This document shows, one piece after another, positions 40,126-49,842 of a stretch of 64,000 nt of DNA. Origin of the DNA: Anaerolineaceae bacterium UBA4775 (GTDB lineage: Bacteria > Chloroflexota > Anaerolineae > Anaerolineales > Anaerolineaceae); contig DHHJ01000035.1 in NCBI GenBank assembly GCA_002403205.1, forward strand, positions 12,316 to 76,315. The letters run 5' to 3'. The translations under genes were made by a program, and so were the position numbers. Under the pieces are notes generated by a model. That model made no database searches. It was not told where the DNA came from and saw only the letters and a list, made by a program, of their open reading frames with translations. Within the stretch, counting starts at the first letter, position 1; the number at the start of each line of letters is the position of its first letter.

Positions 40126-41475
40126 ATGACCCATCCACCCGACGAAAACGAGCTGCGCGACCTGCTCAACAAAGCCAAACAGCCCGCCGCCGATGCCATG
40201 CGCGGGCATGCCTATTACCAGGGCAAAATGGCCACCCTGCCCAAGTGCCCGGTGCGCGGCATGGAAGATTTTTCTATCTGGTACTCACCCGGCGTGGCCG
40301 CCCCCTGCCAGGCCATCGCAGATACGCCGGCCAAAGTGTATGACCTGACCAACATCGGCAACACCATTGCTGTGATCAGCGACGGTTCGCGCGTGCTCGG
40401 CCTGGGGGATATCGGCCCGCAGGCCAGCCTGCCCGTGATGGAGGGCAAGTGCCTGCTGTTCAAGTATCTGGGCGGTGTGGATGCCGTGCCCCTGGTGCTG
40501 GACGCCCATGACCCCCAGGACTTCATCGAGACCGTGCTGCGCCTTCAGCCGGGGTTTGGCGGGATCAACCTGGAAGATATCGCCCAACCCAAGTGCTTTG
40601 AAATTCTCGACCGCCTGCGGGAGGCTGCCCGCATCCCTGTCTGGCACGATGACCAGCAAGGCACTGCCACCGTCACCCTGGCGGGGCTGATGAACGCGCT
40701 CAAGATCGTCGGCAAAGCTAAGCACGCCATCCGCCTGGCGCTGATCGGTGCTGGCGCGGCCGGCGTGGCTTGCGCCCGCCTGCTGTTCGCCTGGGGCGTT
40801 GACCCGGCCAAAACCATCGTGGTCGATGCCGGTGGCATCCTGGGAAAGCACCGCACCGATATCGGCGTGTTCTCGCCAGCCTGGTCTTTGTGTCAGACCA
40901 CCAACCCCGAGGGCATCACCGGCGGGATCCCTGAAGCCATGGCCGGTGCGGATGTGGTCATCGCCTTCGCGACCCCTGGCCCCGGGGTGATTCTCCCCGA
41001 ATGGGTGGCGAGCATGGCCCCCGACCCGGTTGTGTTCGCCTGCGCCAACCCCATTCCGGAGATCTGGCCCTGGGAGGCTAAAGCCGCCGGTGCTGCCGTT
41101 GTCGCCACAGGACGTTCGGACTTTCCCAACCAGGTCAACAACGCGCTATGTTTCCCGGCCATCTTCCGCGGGGCACTCGATGTGCGCGCCCGTACCATCA
41201 CCGACGAGATGTGCTTTGCTGCTGCCGCTGCCCTGGCGGACTGGGGCACAGCCGACCTGGACGCTGATCACATCCTGCCGCCCATGACCGAGATGGCCAT
41301 TTACCCCATCCAGGCAGCAGCGGTCGGGATCCAGGCCCAAACCCAGGGCATCGCCCAGGTGCTGATGAGCTACGAGCAGCTCATCGATCGGGCTGAAGCG
41401 ATGATCGGTGCAGCCCAGGCCGCCACCGATGTGCTCATGAATGAAGGCTGCATCCCCCCTTTCCCGGAGGATTAA
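40126..41475 (+). CDS. Malic enzyme (NAD-type, malate to pyruvate)
   Basis: About 449 residues from the ATG at 40126, behind GAAAAGAG; the frame is open from 40066. SIWYSPGVAAPCQAI holds the catalytic Tyr, MEGKCLLFKYLGGVDAVPL the catalytic Lys region, GGINLEDIAQPKCFEI and PVWHDDQQGTATVTLAG the metal and substrate motifs, and LALIGAGAAGVACARLL the NAD-binding turn. It decarboxylates malate to pyruvate with NAD(P). The length fits the short bacterial form without a phosphotransacetylase domain. Confidence 0.93.
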   Translation: MTHPPDENELRDLLNKAKQPAADAMRGHAYYQGKMATLPKCPVRGMEDFSIWYSPGVAAPCQAIADTPAKVYDLTNIGNTIAVISDGSRVLGLGDIGPQASLPVMEGKCLLFKYLGGVDAVPLVLDAHDPQDFIETVLRLQPGFGGINLEDIAQPKCFEILDRLREAARIPVWHDDQQGTATVTLAGLMNALKIVGKAKHAIRLALIGAGAAGVACARLLFAWGVDPAKTIVVDAGGILGKHRTDIGVFSPAWSLCQTTNPEGITGGIPEAMAGADVVIAFATPGPGVILPEWVASMAPDPVVFACANPIPEIWPWEAKAAGAAVVATGRSDFPNQVNNALCFPAIFRGALDVRARTITDEMCFAAAAALADWGTADLDADHILPPMTEMAIYPIQAAAVGIQAQTQGIAQVLMSYEQLIDRAEAMIGAAQAATDVLMNEGCIPPFPED

Positions 41476-41608
41476 GGCCTGGCCGGTTGATTTGATTAAG
41501 GCCATCACCGGCGTCATCTCATTAAGCGCCGTGTACTGCCCGTCAAAATGGTAAAATAACTTCACCACAGCAGGCTTTTCCGTCCTCATCACCCTGGAGG
41601 TTTACCGC

Positions 41609-42670
41609 ATGTCTCAACCTCAATTGACTTTCTTCTGTGAACTGGAACACGAACCCCTTTCCAAACTGTTCGACGGCCGTTTCGTCATCGACGACCTGAA
41701 AGCGATCCATGCATCCCTCAGTTTGGGCATCCTGGACTTCTCGAAAACACGTGCAGACCTCGTTAAACGACTCAACAAAGCCGGCGTGCCGGTGATCGCC
41801 TGGCTCTTGCTGCCTGAAGAAGATGGCTACTGGTTCAATCTCGACAACCACGAAAAAGCGGCCGCCCGCTACGTGGATTTCAAAGCCTGGACGACCGCTC
41901 ATGGATTAGAATGGGCAGGGGTCGGTCTGGATATCGAAATGGACATCAACGAAATCCGCACCATCCTCTCCGGTGAACCTGATCGGGGTTTACCAGCACG
42001 CTTTTGGCGTAAGTTCAGGGACAAAAAACGCGTCGCCCTCGCCCGCGGGAGCTATCAGGCCCTGGTGGAACTGATCCATGCCGATGGCTACCCCGTGGAG
42101 AGCTATCATATCCCGTTGATCACCGACGAGCGCCGCGCCCGTGCCACCGTGCTTCAGCGCACCCTCGGCCTGGTCGACCTCGAAGTCGAGCGAGAGGTGC
42201 TGATGCTCTACTCCAGCTTCCTGCGTCCCCGGGGCGATGCCGTCCTGTGGAGCTACGCCCCCGAAGCGGATTCGGTCGGCGTGGGGGTCACTGGCGGAGG
42301 CGTCGAAATGCCAGGCGAGATCGACACCGCACCCCTCACCTGGGACGAATTCTCCCGCGATCTGCGCCTGTGCGTGATGCAAAACAAACCCGTGCACATC
42401 TTCAGCCTGGAAGGCTGTGTTGAACAAGACTTCCTGGCAAAGCTGAACACTTTCAAGTGGGATCAGCCCGTCCCTATCCCCGGGAAAACAGGCCAGGTGC
42501 GCTGGCTGCGGACAGGTCTGGCCGGCCTGCTGTGGACGCTCGAACGCCCCTGGGTGATCCTGCTCGCCCTGGCGTCGCTGATAGGGCTGGGATTCCTGTT
42601 CAACCGGGCAGACCGGGGCCGGAAGGCCGAAAAAAAGACAGGGGACGGACGACCGGAGACGGAGTCCTAA
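41609..42670 (+). CDS. TIM-barrel-like protein with C-terminal membrane anchor
   Basis: Three hundred and fifty-three residues. GVPVIAWLLLPEEDGYWFNLDN, GVGLDIEMDINEIRTIL and VLWSYAPEADSVGVG look like barrel strands with carboxylates, as in glycoside-hydrolase-like barrels. A membrane helix at about 310-332 (PWVILLALASLIGLGFLF) and a basic tail follow. No signal peptide, so the barrel would face the cytoplasm. I cannot assign a family or substrate. GGAGG precedes the ATG. Confidence 0.65.
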   Translation: MSQPQLTFFCELEHEPLSKLFDGRFVIDDLKAIHASLSLGILDFSKTRADLVKRLNKAGVPVIAWLLLPEEDGYWFNLDNHEKAAARYVDFKAWTTAHGLEWAGVGLDIEMDINEIRTILSGEPDRGLPARFWRKFRDKKRVALARGSYQALVELIHADGYPVESYHIPLITDERRARATVLQRTLGLVDLEVEREVLMLYSSFLRPRGDAVLWSYAPEADSVGVGVTGGGVEMPGEIDTAPLTWDEFSRDLRLCVMQNKPVHIFSLEGCVEQDFLAKLNTFKWDQPVPIPGKTGQVRWLRTGLAGLLWTLERPWVILLALASLIGLGFLFNRADRGRKAEKKTGDGRPETES

Positions 42671-42706
42671 GGACTGTGAAGGTTATCGACAAATAAGGAG
42701 GGCAAG

Positions 42707-43696
42707 ATGGAAAAGATCACCCGCTGGGGCATTCTCAGCACCGCCAAAATCGGCCGCAAAGCGGTCATCCCGGCCTTGCAGGTATCGCCCATGGCTGAAG
42801 TCAGCGCTGTGGCCAGCCGGGATGGCCAATCCGCCCGCACCTTTGCCGACCAAATGGGTATCCCCCGCTCCTACGAGGGCTACGATGCCCTGCTGGCCGA
42901 CCCGGAGATCGACGCAGTCTACAACCCCCTGCCCAACCATCTCCATAAAACCTGGACGATAAAAGCTGCGCAGGCCGGAAAACACATCCTGTGCGAGAAG
43001 CCCCTGGCGGTCACCGTAGAGGACTGCCGCGAGATGATCGCTGCTGCCAGGGCTAACGGCGTCCAGTTGATGGAAGCCTTCATGTACCGCTACCATCCGC
43101 GCATCCAGACAGTTCGCCAAATGGTCAACGGTGGCGCCATCGGTGAAATCCACACGATCGAATCAGCCTTCACCTTTATGCTGACAGAGCCAAACAACAT
43201 CCGCCTTAACCCCGCAATGGGCGGCGGGGCGCTGATGGACGTGGGCTGCTATTGCGTCAACCTCAGCCGCCTGCTGGCTGGGCGCGAGCCGCTAGCGGTC
43301 AATGCCCGGGCGCACTGGGCCGCATCGGGGGTAGATGAGCAGCTCACCGGCTTGCTGGACTTCGGTGACGGCCTGATCGCCCATTTTGATTGCGGCTTCA
43401 ACCAGGCGCATCGCCAACGCTGCCTGATTGCTGGCAGCAAAGGCACCCTGGAGCTGCCGATCGCTTTTAATATGGGCATTGCCGCAACACGGCTTCTCGA
43501 GAACAAGCTCAACGGAGATTCGCAGGTGTACGGCTTCCCCGCAGTGGATATGTACCGCCTGATGGTCGAGGACTTCATGCACGCCATCGCCGGTCAGGAA
43601 CCCGCCTTCCCGATCGAAGATGCCCTGGGGAACATGCGGGTGATCGCAGCGCTCCTGGCTTCTGCCCGGCAGGACGGACGATCCGTGACTGTTTAG
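42707..43696 (+). CDS. Gfo/Idh/MocA family NAD(P)-dependent oxidoreductase
   Basis: Three hundred and twenty-nine residues. N-terminal Rossmann fold (RWGILSTAKIGRKAVIPAL), then NPLPNHLHKTWTIKAAQAGKHILCEKPLAV, where EKP marks the catalytic Lys, and a C-terminal alpha/beta domain with GGGALMDVGCY. Family members oxidise or reduce sugars, inositols and related compounds. AAGGAGG precedes the ATG. Substrate cannot be told. Confidence 0.93.
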   Translation: MEKITRWGILSTAKIGRKAVIPALQVSPMAEVSAVASRDGQSARTFADQMGIPRSYEGYDALLADPEIDAVYNPLPNHLHKTWTIKAAQAGKHILCEKPLAVTVEDCREMIAAARANGVQLMEAFMYRYHPRIQTVRQMVNGGAIGEIHTIESAFTFMLTEPNNIRLNPAMGGGALMDVGCYCVNLSRLLAGREPLAVNARAHWAASGVDEQLTGLLDFGDGLIAHFDCGFNQAHRQRCLIAGSKGTLELPIAFNMGIAATRLLENKLNGDSQVYGFPAVDMYRLMVEDFMHAIAGQEPAFPIEDALGNMRVIAALLASARQDGRSVTV

Positions 43697-43886
43697 TCCC
43701 CCGCTGAGTGGCATCACCCACTTCCCCAGCGCCTGGTCTCATCGTACAGTAAAAAAGGAGAGAAAGCGTGCTTGTCTCCCGTTGCATCAGACTGGTTTTA
43801 ATGGTGTATAATCCAATGTGGCGTGATTCAAAGCCTGTTTCAGCGTCACTACATCAATATTCAATTTCATAGAAAGATGGTTATTC

Positions 43887-44231
43887 ATGATCAATAAAAA
43901 ATTACCTGTTGTCAGCCTGATTTTCTACATCCTGGCTGGGCTGGTCCTGATCTTTGCGGTTTGGTCAGCAGTGTTCTCGTTCCAGTACATCTCGACCATG
44001 GTCTCCATGGGGCAGATCGTACCCGGAGACAACTTGTTCGAGATCACCAGCTTCCACATGGCCAACTTCGGCCAATATATCATATATGCCGCCCTCTTGT
44101 TTGGTGTCGGCTGGGTCATGTACCTGTTTTCTGCGCCCACAACCCTGGCTGTGTTTGAGGAAGATGACCTGGAAGACCTTTTAGAAGACTTCGACCTCGG
44201 AGAGGACGAAGAAGTAGAGGAAGAAGCATAA
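43887..44231 (+). CDS. Small two-helix membrane protein with acidic tail
   Basis: One hundred and fourteen residues. Helices at about 8-30 (VVSLIFYILAGLVLIFAVW) and 60-83 (YIIYAALLFGVGWVMYLFS), then a tail of almost only Asp, Glu and Leu (EEDDLEDLLEDFDLGEDEE). Family not recognised. Followed by a terminator. Confidence 0.7.
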   Translation: MINKKLPVVSLIFYILAGLVLIFAVWSAVFSFQYISTMVSMGQIVPGDNLFEITSFHMANFGQYIIYAALLFGVGWVMYLFSAPTTLAVFEEDDLEDLLEDFDLGEDEEVEEEA

Positions 44232-44258
44232 ACAAGGTTTTAACCCATTCATGCGATG

Positions 44259-44293
44259 ACAGGGGCCCTGAAGGCAGCGCCCCTGTATTTTTT
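44259..44293 (+). terminator. Rho-independent terminator
   Basis: Stem ACAGGGGC (44259-44266) and GCCCCTGT (44279-44286), 12-nt loop, then ATTTTTT. It lies 28 nt after the small membrane-protein gene. Confidence 0.88.
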
Positions 44294-44413
44294 AAGCACC
44301 TGTTTTCAAGAGCACACACGATGCCCGCCGGGCAGGCTATCAACACGCAAGTTTTCCCGATACAAACCCTTAGCCCAGATGCTCTCCCGGCCGCCCTCGC
44401 GGCAGACCCCAAC

Positions 44414-45829
44414 TCACTGCTGAGCAGCGGATAAATGCTTCTCCAGAGCCTGTTTTTTCTCGTGGTGCATCACCAGCACCTTTTGCTGCACCTCTGCCAG
44501 GTGTGCTTTGCGCAGGGGATAGAACACCAGCATCAGCGCGCCCAGCAGGCAGGCCACCCCGGGGATCACGCCGCTGAACACCCTGATCCCCAACACCGCC
44601 GATGCAGGCTGCTCCAAAAAGGTCTCGCCGAGCTGTGAGGCACGGGTCACAAAATTTGTCCGCTCGAGGATAAAGGGGATCATCCAGATAGCGATCGACT
44701 GGGCGGGCTTGGTGATCAGTGCGTTCACCCCGAAAAAGGCGCCCTCACGCCGGACACCTGAGCGCACTTCGTCCTCATCGGCAACCTGGGCGAAAAGCAC
44801 GTTGGTCAAGGTCTGCGGGCCGGCCAGCCCCAGCCCGGCAAGCGCGATGCACACGGGGATAAGCCACCTGGGCACCAATCCCACGCCGATCAGCGCCACC
44901 CCAGCCACCACCAGCAGCACCTGTTGGGCAGTCACCACGCCGAAGCACTTGCGGAACAGGCTTGTCAGGGGGATACCGATGATCAGCGGGATGAACAGAA
45001 ATGCCAGCAATTGAATCGCAGGCCATTGCAGCACATAGTCCGCCAGGTAGAAGATCGACCCCAGCAGCAAAGAGCTCATCAGGATGGCCATGAAGTTCTC
45101 CGCAACCAGGAAGATGAAGGCTTTGCTGGTAAAGGTGAAGCGCAGCGCTTCCCAAAAGGGCAGCGGCTCGTCGACCACGGTGAACTCCGGCCTTTCCTTG
45201 ACCTTGAAGGTGGTGAGCATGATCAAGCCCATGCTGAACACCCCAACGATGATCATGGTGACGTACAGCGGCACAAAGGAATCACCTGCCGATTGCGGAC
45301 GCACCATATCAGGGATCAAGAAACCCAGCAGCGTGCCCAGCATGGCAAACAAGGAGCCTGAAATTTGCAGGCCGTTGCGCTGCGCATCGGATTCCGTCAC
45401 CTCCGGCAGCAAAGCGGAATAGACCAGGCCGATGATCGTGTAACAGGTATCGTAAAGCAGCATGGTGACCAGCATCCACCAGAACAGGGTTTGCTGGCCG
45501 GCAGCGGGCGGGGCAAACCATACCAGGATGAAGGTCAGCGCCAGGAAGGGCGCGGTGAAGCGCATATACGGGATGCGCCTGCCCCGCTTGCTGCGGGTCC
45601 GGTCTGTGATATAGCCAAACAACGGGTCGTTGAACGCATTCCACACAGCATAGATTGTGGCTGCAATCCCGATCAGCGTGGCATTCAGGCCCAGGTAATC
45701 CTGGTAGAAAATGGTCAGCAGCCCTCCGTAAATGCCGGAGATCAGGGATGTCCCCAGGCTGGCCAGGCCCCAGACGAACTTGTAGCTGAAGCTCAGTTTG
45801 ATCGGTTCGGGTACGATATGTTCGCTCAT
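44414..45829 (-). CDS. GPH-family (MelB-like) sugar:cation symporter
   Basis: Four hundred and seventy-one residues, twelve helices. WNAFNDPLFGYITDRTRSKRGRRIPYMRF is the loop 2-3 signature of glycoside-pentoside-hexuronide symporters, whose Asp residues bind the coupling cation. The substrate is probably a small glycoside or sugar. It is 31 nt downstream of the deacetylase gene on the same strand, suggesting joint use. Confidence 0.9.
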   Translation of the reverse strand: MSEHIVPEPIKLSFSYKFVWGLASLGTSLISGIYGGLLTIFYQDYLGLNATLIGIAATIYAVWNAFNDPLFGYITDRTRSKRGRRIPYMRFTAPFLALTFILVWFAPPAAGQQTLFWWMLVTMLLYDTCYTIIGLVYSALLPEVTESDAQRNGLQISGSLFAMLGTLLGFLIPDMVRPQSAGDSFVPLYVTMIIVGVFSMGLIMLTTFKVKERPEFTVVDEPLPFWEALRFTFTSKAFIFLVAENFMAILMSSLLLGSIFYLADYVLQWPAIQLLAFLFIPLIIGIPLTSLFRKCFGVVTAQQVLLVVAGVALIGVGLVPRWLIPVCIALAGLGLAGPQTLTNVLFAQVADEDEVRSGVRREGAFFGVNALITKPAQSIAIWMIPFILERTNFVTRASQLGETFLEQPASAVLGIRVFSGVIPGVACLLGALMLVFYPLRKAHLAEVQQKVLVMHHEKKQALEKHLSAAQQ

Positions 45830-45860
45830 GTCCTTGTCCTCGTGGTTGATTGGGAGTTGA

Positions 45861-46760
45861 TTATGCGGCTGGGGGCATCAGCGCCTTCAACGTCCGGTAG
45901 CCGATCACCTGGAAGCCCTCCGCGCGGATGAAATCCCGCATGGCGTCGCTGGAGAAGGTCTCATAATCGGCCACCCGGCATGCCCACGAAGGGGTGATTC
46001 GGCGCAATTCGGGTGTGTCCTTGGCGGGATGGATGATGAAGTGGGTTAATCCCAGTTTTAGGGCGCCCAGGGCGGCTTTGGCTTGCTCAAGGCGGTCGGT
46101 CGGGTCAACCAGGGCTAACCCTGAAAGCCCGTCCAGCAGGGGCAGGCCCATTTCGTCCAGCATGGCGATCATTCCGGTGATCATCTGGGCGGTATCCTCA
46201 TCGACATCTCCGGCGGCCATCATTTCCACTGCCGAAAGGCGCGGGATCATCGGGGGTAGGCCGTATCGAGTGGCCAGCTGAATGTAACTCGGGATCAGGC
46301 TGGGATGCGCAACCGCGCCCATGTGGGTATCGATGTGGGTCAGGTCGACCCCCTCCGCCAGCGCCCGCCTGATCTGTGCCTCCAGTTCGGCAGCAGCGGC
46401 TTCAGGGTCAGCCCGGTCCCATACTGCCTGGGTGGATTTGTGTAAAAAGCCCTGTTCGTCCAGCAAGCCGGCCGCCGGGTCGCGTGTGCTGACCGGTGGC
46501 CAGCGGTAGGTCTCATATTCGCTGGTCAGGGTCAGGTGGGCTCCCAGGTCAGCCTGGGGGTGCGAGCGGGCATAGGCGGCCGCTTCCAGGAACCACGGGC
46601 AGGGCACCATCACCGCCCCGCTGGAGATCAGGCCGTAATCGAGTAGATCAGCAAAGGCGTCCACGGATGCCTGGCACATGCCGATATCATCGGTGTGGAT
46701 GATCACCACCCGGTCGTCCGGTGAGAAACCCAGTTTTTTAAGCGCAGGATTAGGTTGCAT
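45861..46760 (-). CDS. YdjC/ChbG-like carbohydrate deacetylase
   Basis: Two hundred and ninety-nine residues. VVIIHTDDIGMCQASVDAFADLLDYGLISSGAVMVPCPWFLEA has the metal-binding TDDIGM motif; DLGAHLTLTSEYETYRW and THIDTHMGAVAHP supply the His ligands. ChbG removes acetyl from chitooligosaccharides. The link to the GPH transporter 3' of it suggests uptake and deacetylation of an acetylated sugar. Confidence 0.9.
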   Translation of the reverse strand: MQPNPALKKLGFSPDDRVVIIHTDDIGMCQASVDAFADLLDYGLISSGAVMVPCPWFLEAAAYARSHPQADLGAHLTLTSEYETYRWPPVSTRDPAAGLLDEQGFLHKSTQAVWDRADPEAAAAELEAQIRRALAEGVDLTHIDTHMGAVAHPSLIPSYIQLATRYGLPPMIPRLSAVEMMAAGDVDEDTAQMITGMIAMLDEMGLPLLDGLSGLALVDPTDRLEQAKAALGALKLGLTHFIIHPAKDTPELRRITPSWACRVADYETFSSDAMRDFIRAEGFQVIGYRTLKALMPPAA

Positions 46761-47467
46761 TATTCCTCCCCAAAGGTATTGAGTTTAGATGTGCACTGGC
46801 TCAATTATATATAAGTTTGGGGATTGGGTAGTAGGTATTAGTTATTAGTTATTAGTTGTTAGTTATTAGTTGTTAGTTATTAGTTGTTAGTTGTATCTTG
46901 TGCACCGCTTTTGTGCACACCACCTTAGCCCCAAGGCGAATATTACCCCTTAAGCGTGAACAGGCTATGTCTTCCCATTCACCACGCACCATGTACCACA
47001 CACCAAATGAGCGAGCGCAGCGAAGCGATCTCAGCCGTAGGGTGGGTTGGTCAGCCAATTGTAGGGTGCGCACCGCATTTCTGCGCACCAGCTCCTTGTC
47101 ATCGCGAGCACAGCGAAGCGATCTCAGTGCGCACTGCTTTTGTGAGCACCATCTTTAGCCCATTGGATAAAATTGCCACCTAAGTGTGAATGAGCACTAA
47201 CATCCCATTCACCACTCACCATGCACCAATAACCAAATGATGAGATTGCTTCACCCCTTCCAGGGGTTCGCAATGACAATAAGCGTTGTCATCGCGAGCG
47301 CAGCGAAGCGATCTCAACTGTGGGTTGGGTTGGCTCTGGATGGATCCTGAAATTTGATGATTGCCTGCATACCAGGTCAACCTCGATGGAATCCTCCCAG
47401 CCAACCCACCCTACGCAATGATACTATGTGTCGATCAAGCGCCGTGGGTGCATGATCGACGGGAGCT
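46761..47467. repeat. Non-coding repeat patch
   Basis: At about 46830-46892 an ATTAGTTRTTAGTT-type microsatellite repeats. Between 47009 and 47330 GCGAGCGCAGCGAAGCGATC-type units recur three times (around 47009, 47101 and 47293), with GTAGGGTGGGTTGG pieces and fragments of CCATTCACCACTCACCATG. These are the reverse orientation of the units at 39529 and 39690. No gene is supported. Confidence 0.75.
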
Positions 47468-47917
47468 TCAGATACCCAGGATCAGCAGCAAGCCAGCCGC
47501 TACAGCGACGATATCCGTCACCGTGCCCAACTGACCCAAGCTGACCAGTCCCATCAAGCCCACCAGCAGCAGCCAGACAAAGTACAGCAGGTACCCGATG
47601 TCGTTCTTGACCTTCCGCATGCGGATCAGCAACAAAATACCCGCTGCCAACGCCAAAACCGCCATCACAGTACCCAGGCCGGCAAAACTCAAGCTGAGGA
47701 TGCTGATCAATCCCCGAGCAATCAAGAAAATTGCCGCTAAAATCCATCCAATGCCCTTCGAAACGCCGGGGGAATACAGCAGCACCAAGGCGCCAGCCGC
47801 AACAGCGAGAATGGCGATCACCAGCTCCAGTCCGCCTAATCCACCGACCAGCTCAACCAATCCTGCCAGTATCAGGAAAGCCCCTAAGACAATTACGGTT
47901 AATTTTTTCCTGGACAT
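47468..47917 (-). CDS. Small multi-helix membrane protein (DUF308/HdeD-like)
   Basis: One hundred and forty-nine residues from the ATG at 47917 (AAAGG upstream); the frame is open further but without coding character. Four or five helices made of Leu, Val, Ile, Ala and Gly (VIVLGAFLILAGLVELVGG, ILAAIFLIARGLISIL). The repeated G-x-x-x-A-G-I helix pairs resemble HdeD/DUF308. Function unknown. Confidence 0.7.
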   Translation of the reverse strand: MSRKKLTVIVLGAFLILAGLVELVGGLGGLELVIAILAVAAGALVLLYSPGVSKGIGWILAAIFLIARGLISILSLSFAGLGTVMAVLALAAGILLLIRMRKVKNDIGYLLYFVWLLLVGLMGLVSLGQLGTVTDIVAVAAGLLLILGI

Positions 47918-48065
47918 CATTTCCTTTCTACAAAAAAGCTTATTAACACTGTACCGAATCACGCGTCCCGATGCCAAATGCCCCCACTTGACAGCCCTCA
48001 GCGCCCATGTTAAAACTGAAGCAGCAAGGTACCCCCAGCAGGTGTTATTTTTGGTTTTGAACCTA

Positions 48066-48785
48066 ATGAAGATCATCCAGGTGATTCCCACCTACAACGA
48101 AGCGCAAAACCTGCCGACGCTGATTTCGGAATTATTTGCCCTGCACATTCCCGACCATCATATCCTTGTGGTGGATGATAACAGCCCTGACGGCACCGGC
48201 AAGATAGCCGAAGGCTTGCTAGCAGCTTACCCGGGGCAGCTGGCCGTCCTGCATCGGGCGGGCAAGGCCGGCCTCAGCAAGGCGTATATTCACGGCTTCC
48301 GCCACGCGCTGGCAGACGGCGCAGATGTGATCGGGATGATGGATGCGGACCTCAGCCATCCCCCCAGCCGATTGCCTGACTTGCTGGCTGCCCTATCCCA
48401 TGCGGATGTGGTCATCGGGTCACGCTATGTTTCCGGCGGAGGAGTGGATGCGGACTGGCCTATCTGGCGCAAGGGATTGTCCTGGTTCGGGAACGCTTAC
48501 GCCCGCGCCATCCTCGGTCTGCCCATCCGGGATACCACCGGCGGATACCGCTTGTGGCGCCGATCCGCCCTTGAGGCGATCCCCTTTGAGGACTCCCGTT
48601 CAAACGGGTATGTGTTCATCGTCGAATTGGCCTACCAGGCCAAATTGGCCGGGCTGACCTTTGCAGAAGTGCCGATCTACTTCGCCGAACGCACCCATGG
48701 GACCTCAAAAATGTCCCTGCGCATTCAAATTGAGGCTGCTACCCGCGTTTGGCAATTGCGCCGATATTACAGGAAACATCAGTAA
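48066..48785 (+). CDS. GT2 polyprenol-phosphate mannosyltransferase (DPM1-like)
   Basis: Two hundred and thirty-nine residues from the ATG at 48066. VIPTYNEAQNLPTLI, ILVVDDNSPDGTGKIAE, VIGMMDADLSHPPSRLPDLL (DAD metal motif), GSRYVSGGGVDADWPIWRKGLSWFGN and DTTGGYRLWRR are the dolichol-phosphate-mannose synthase signatures. It makes the polyprenol-phosphate sugar donor for outer-surface glycosylation. No C-terminal membrane helices, as in DPM1. Confidence 0.92.
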   Translation: MKIIQVIPTYNEAQNLPTLISELFALHIPDHHILVVDDNSPDGTGKIAEGLLAAYPGQLAVLHRAGKAGLSKAYIHGFRHALADGADVIGMMDADLSHPPSRLPDLLAALSHADVVIGSRYVSGGGVDADWPIWRKGLSWFGNAYARAILGLPIRDTTGGYRLWRRSALEAIPFEDSRSNGYVFIVELAYQAKLAGLTFAEVPIYFAERTHGTSKMSLRIQIEAATRVWQLRRYYRKHQ

Positions 48786-48837
48786 GCTTTTTTGTGCAGC
48801 GTGCGGTTTATAAACCCCAAGGGAATTGTTGCGCCTT

Positions 48838-49842
48838 TCACCTTTCAGCTGATTACCAGCCAGCAACTATAGGACCTCCCCCGGCCCCTCCTAAAGGAGG
48901 GGAGCAAGTAGATGACGTGCAACATTGGACTGCAAACTACCTGCATCCAGCAATTAACCCGCTGGCACACTGATAAACACTGAGGAACCTACTATTTTCC
49001 TTTCAGCTTTCAGCTGATAACCAGCCACCAACTACAGGACCTCCCCCAGCCCCTCCTAAAGGAGGGGAGCAAGCATATGGTGTGTTATTTTGGGGTGCCA
49101 ACCGCCAGCTACCTGCAATTAACCTGTTGATGCCCAGAAAAACCCTGCGCAACATACTGTTTATCTTTTGGCTTTCAGCTTCGAGCTTTCAGCTAACTAC
49201 CAGCCACCAACTACAGGCTACAAACTATAGGACCTCCCCCGGCCCCTTCTAAAGGAGGGGAGCAAGCAGATGGCGTGGAGTGTTGGGCTGCGAGCCACCC
49301 GCGCCCAGTAATTAACCTTTAAGAGTGCAGAAAAACGTTGCACACCCTAATTTTTTACTTTCAGCTTTCAGCTTCGAGCTTTCAGCTAACTACCAGCCAC
49401 CAACTACAGGCTACAGACTATAGGACCTCCCCCAGCCCCTCCTAAAGGAGGGGAGCAAGTAGATGGCGTGCAGTGGTAGGCTGCGAGCCACCCGCGCCCA
49501 GCAATTAACCTTTTAGAGTGCAGAAAAACGCTGCACACCCTACTTTTTTACTTTCAGCTTTCAGCTTTGAGCTTTCAGCTTACTACCAGCCAGCAACTAC
49601 AGGACCTCCCCCAGCCCCTCCTAAAGGAGGGGAGCAAGTAGATGACGGGCAGTGGTGGGCTGCAAACTACCTGCATCCAGCAATTAACCTAAAGGAGGGG
49701 AGCAAGCAGATGGCGTGCAGTGTTGGGTTGCAAACCACCTGCGCCTAGCAATTAATCAGTTGGTACACTAAAAGAACACTGCGCAACTTACTATTTTCCT
49801 TTTAGCTTTCAGCTATCAGCTATCTGCTTCCTTTTTCAGCTA
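48838..49842 (+). repeat. Long-period tandem repeat array, five full units and one partial
   Basis: The core GGACCTCCCC starts at 48872, 49037, 49230, 49423 and 49602 (spacing 165, 193, 193, 179), and a partial copy starts near 49690. Each unit has CTTTCAGCTTTCAGCT-like text, a CAACTACAGG segment, then CCCCTCCTAAAGGAGGGG, a perfect 7-bp hairpin, then AGCAAGTAGATGG and CAGCAATTAACC. Units differ at many points. It separates the GT2 gene from ksgA. The AGGAGG inside is not followed by good start codons. Confidence 0.8.

Noticed and set aside
48838..49842. Possible CRISPR array
   Set aside because: Repeat units are 165-193 bp, imperfect, and the parts between conserved cores are themselves related; there are no short identical repeats with unique spacers and no cas genes.
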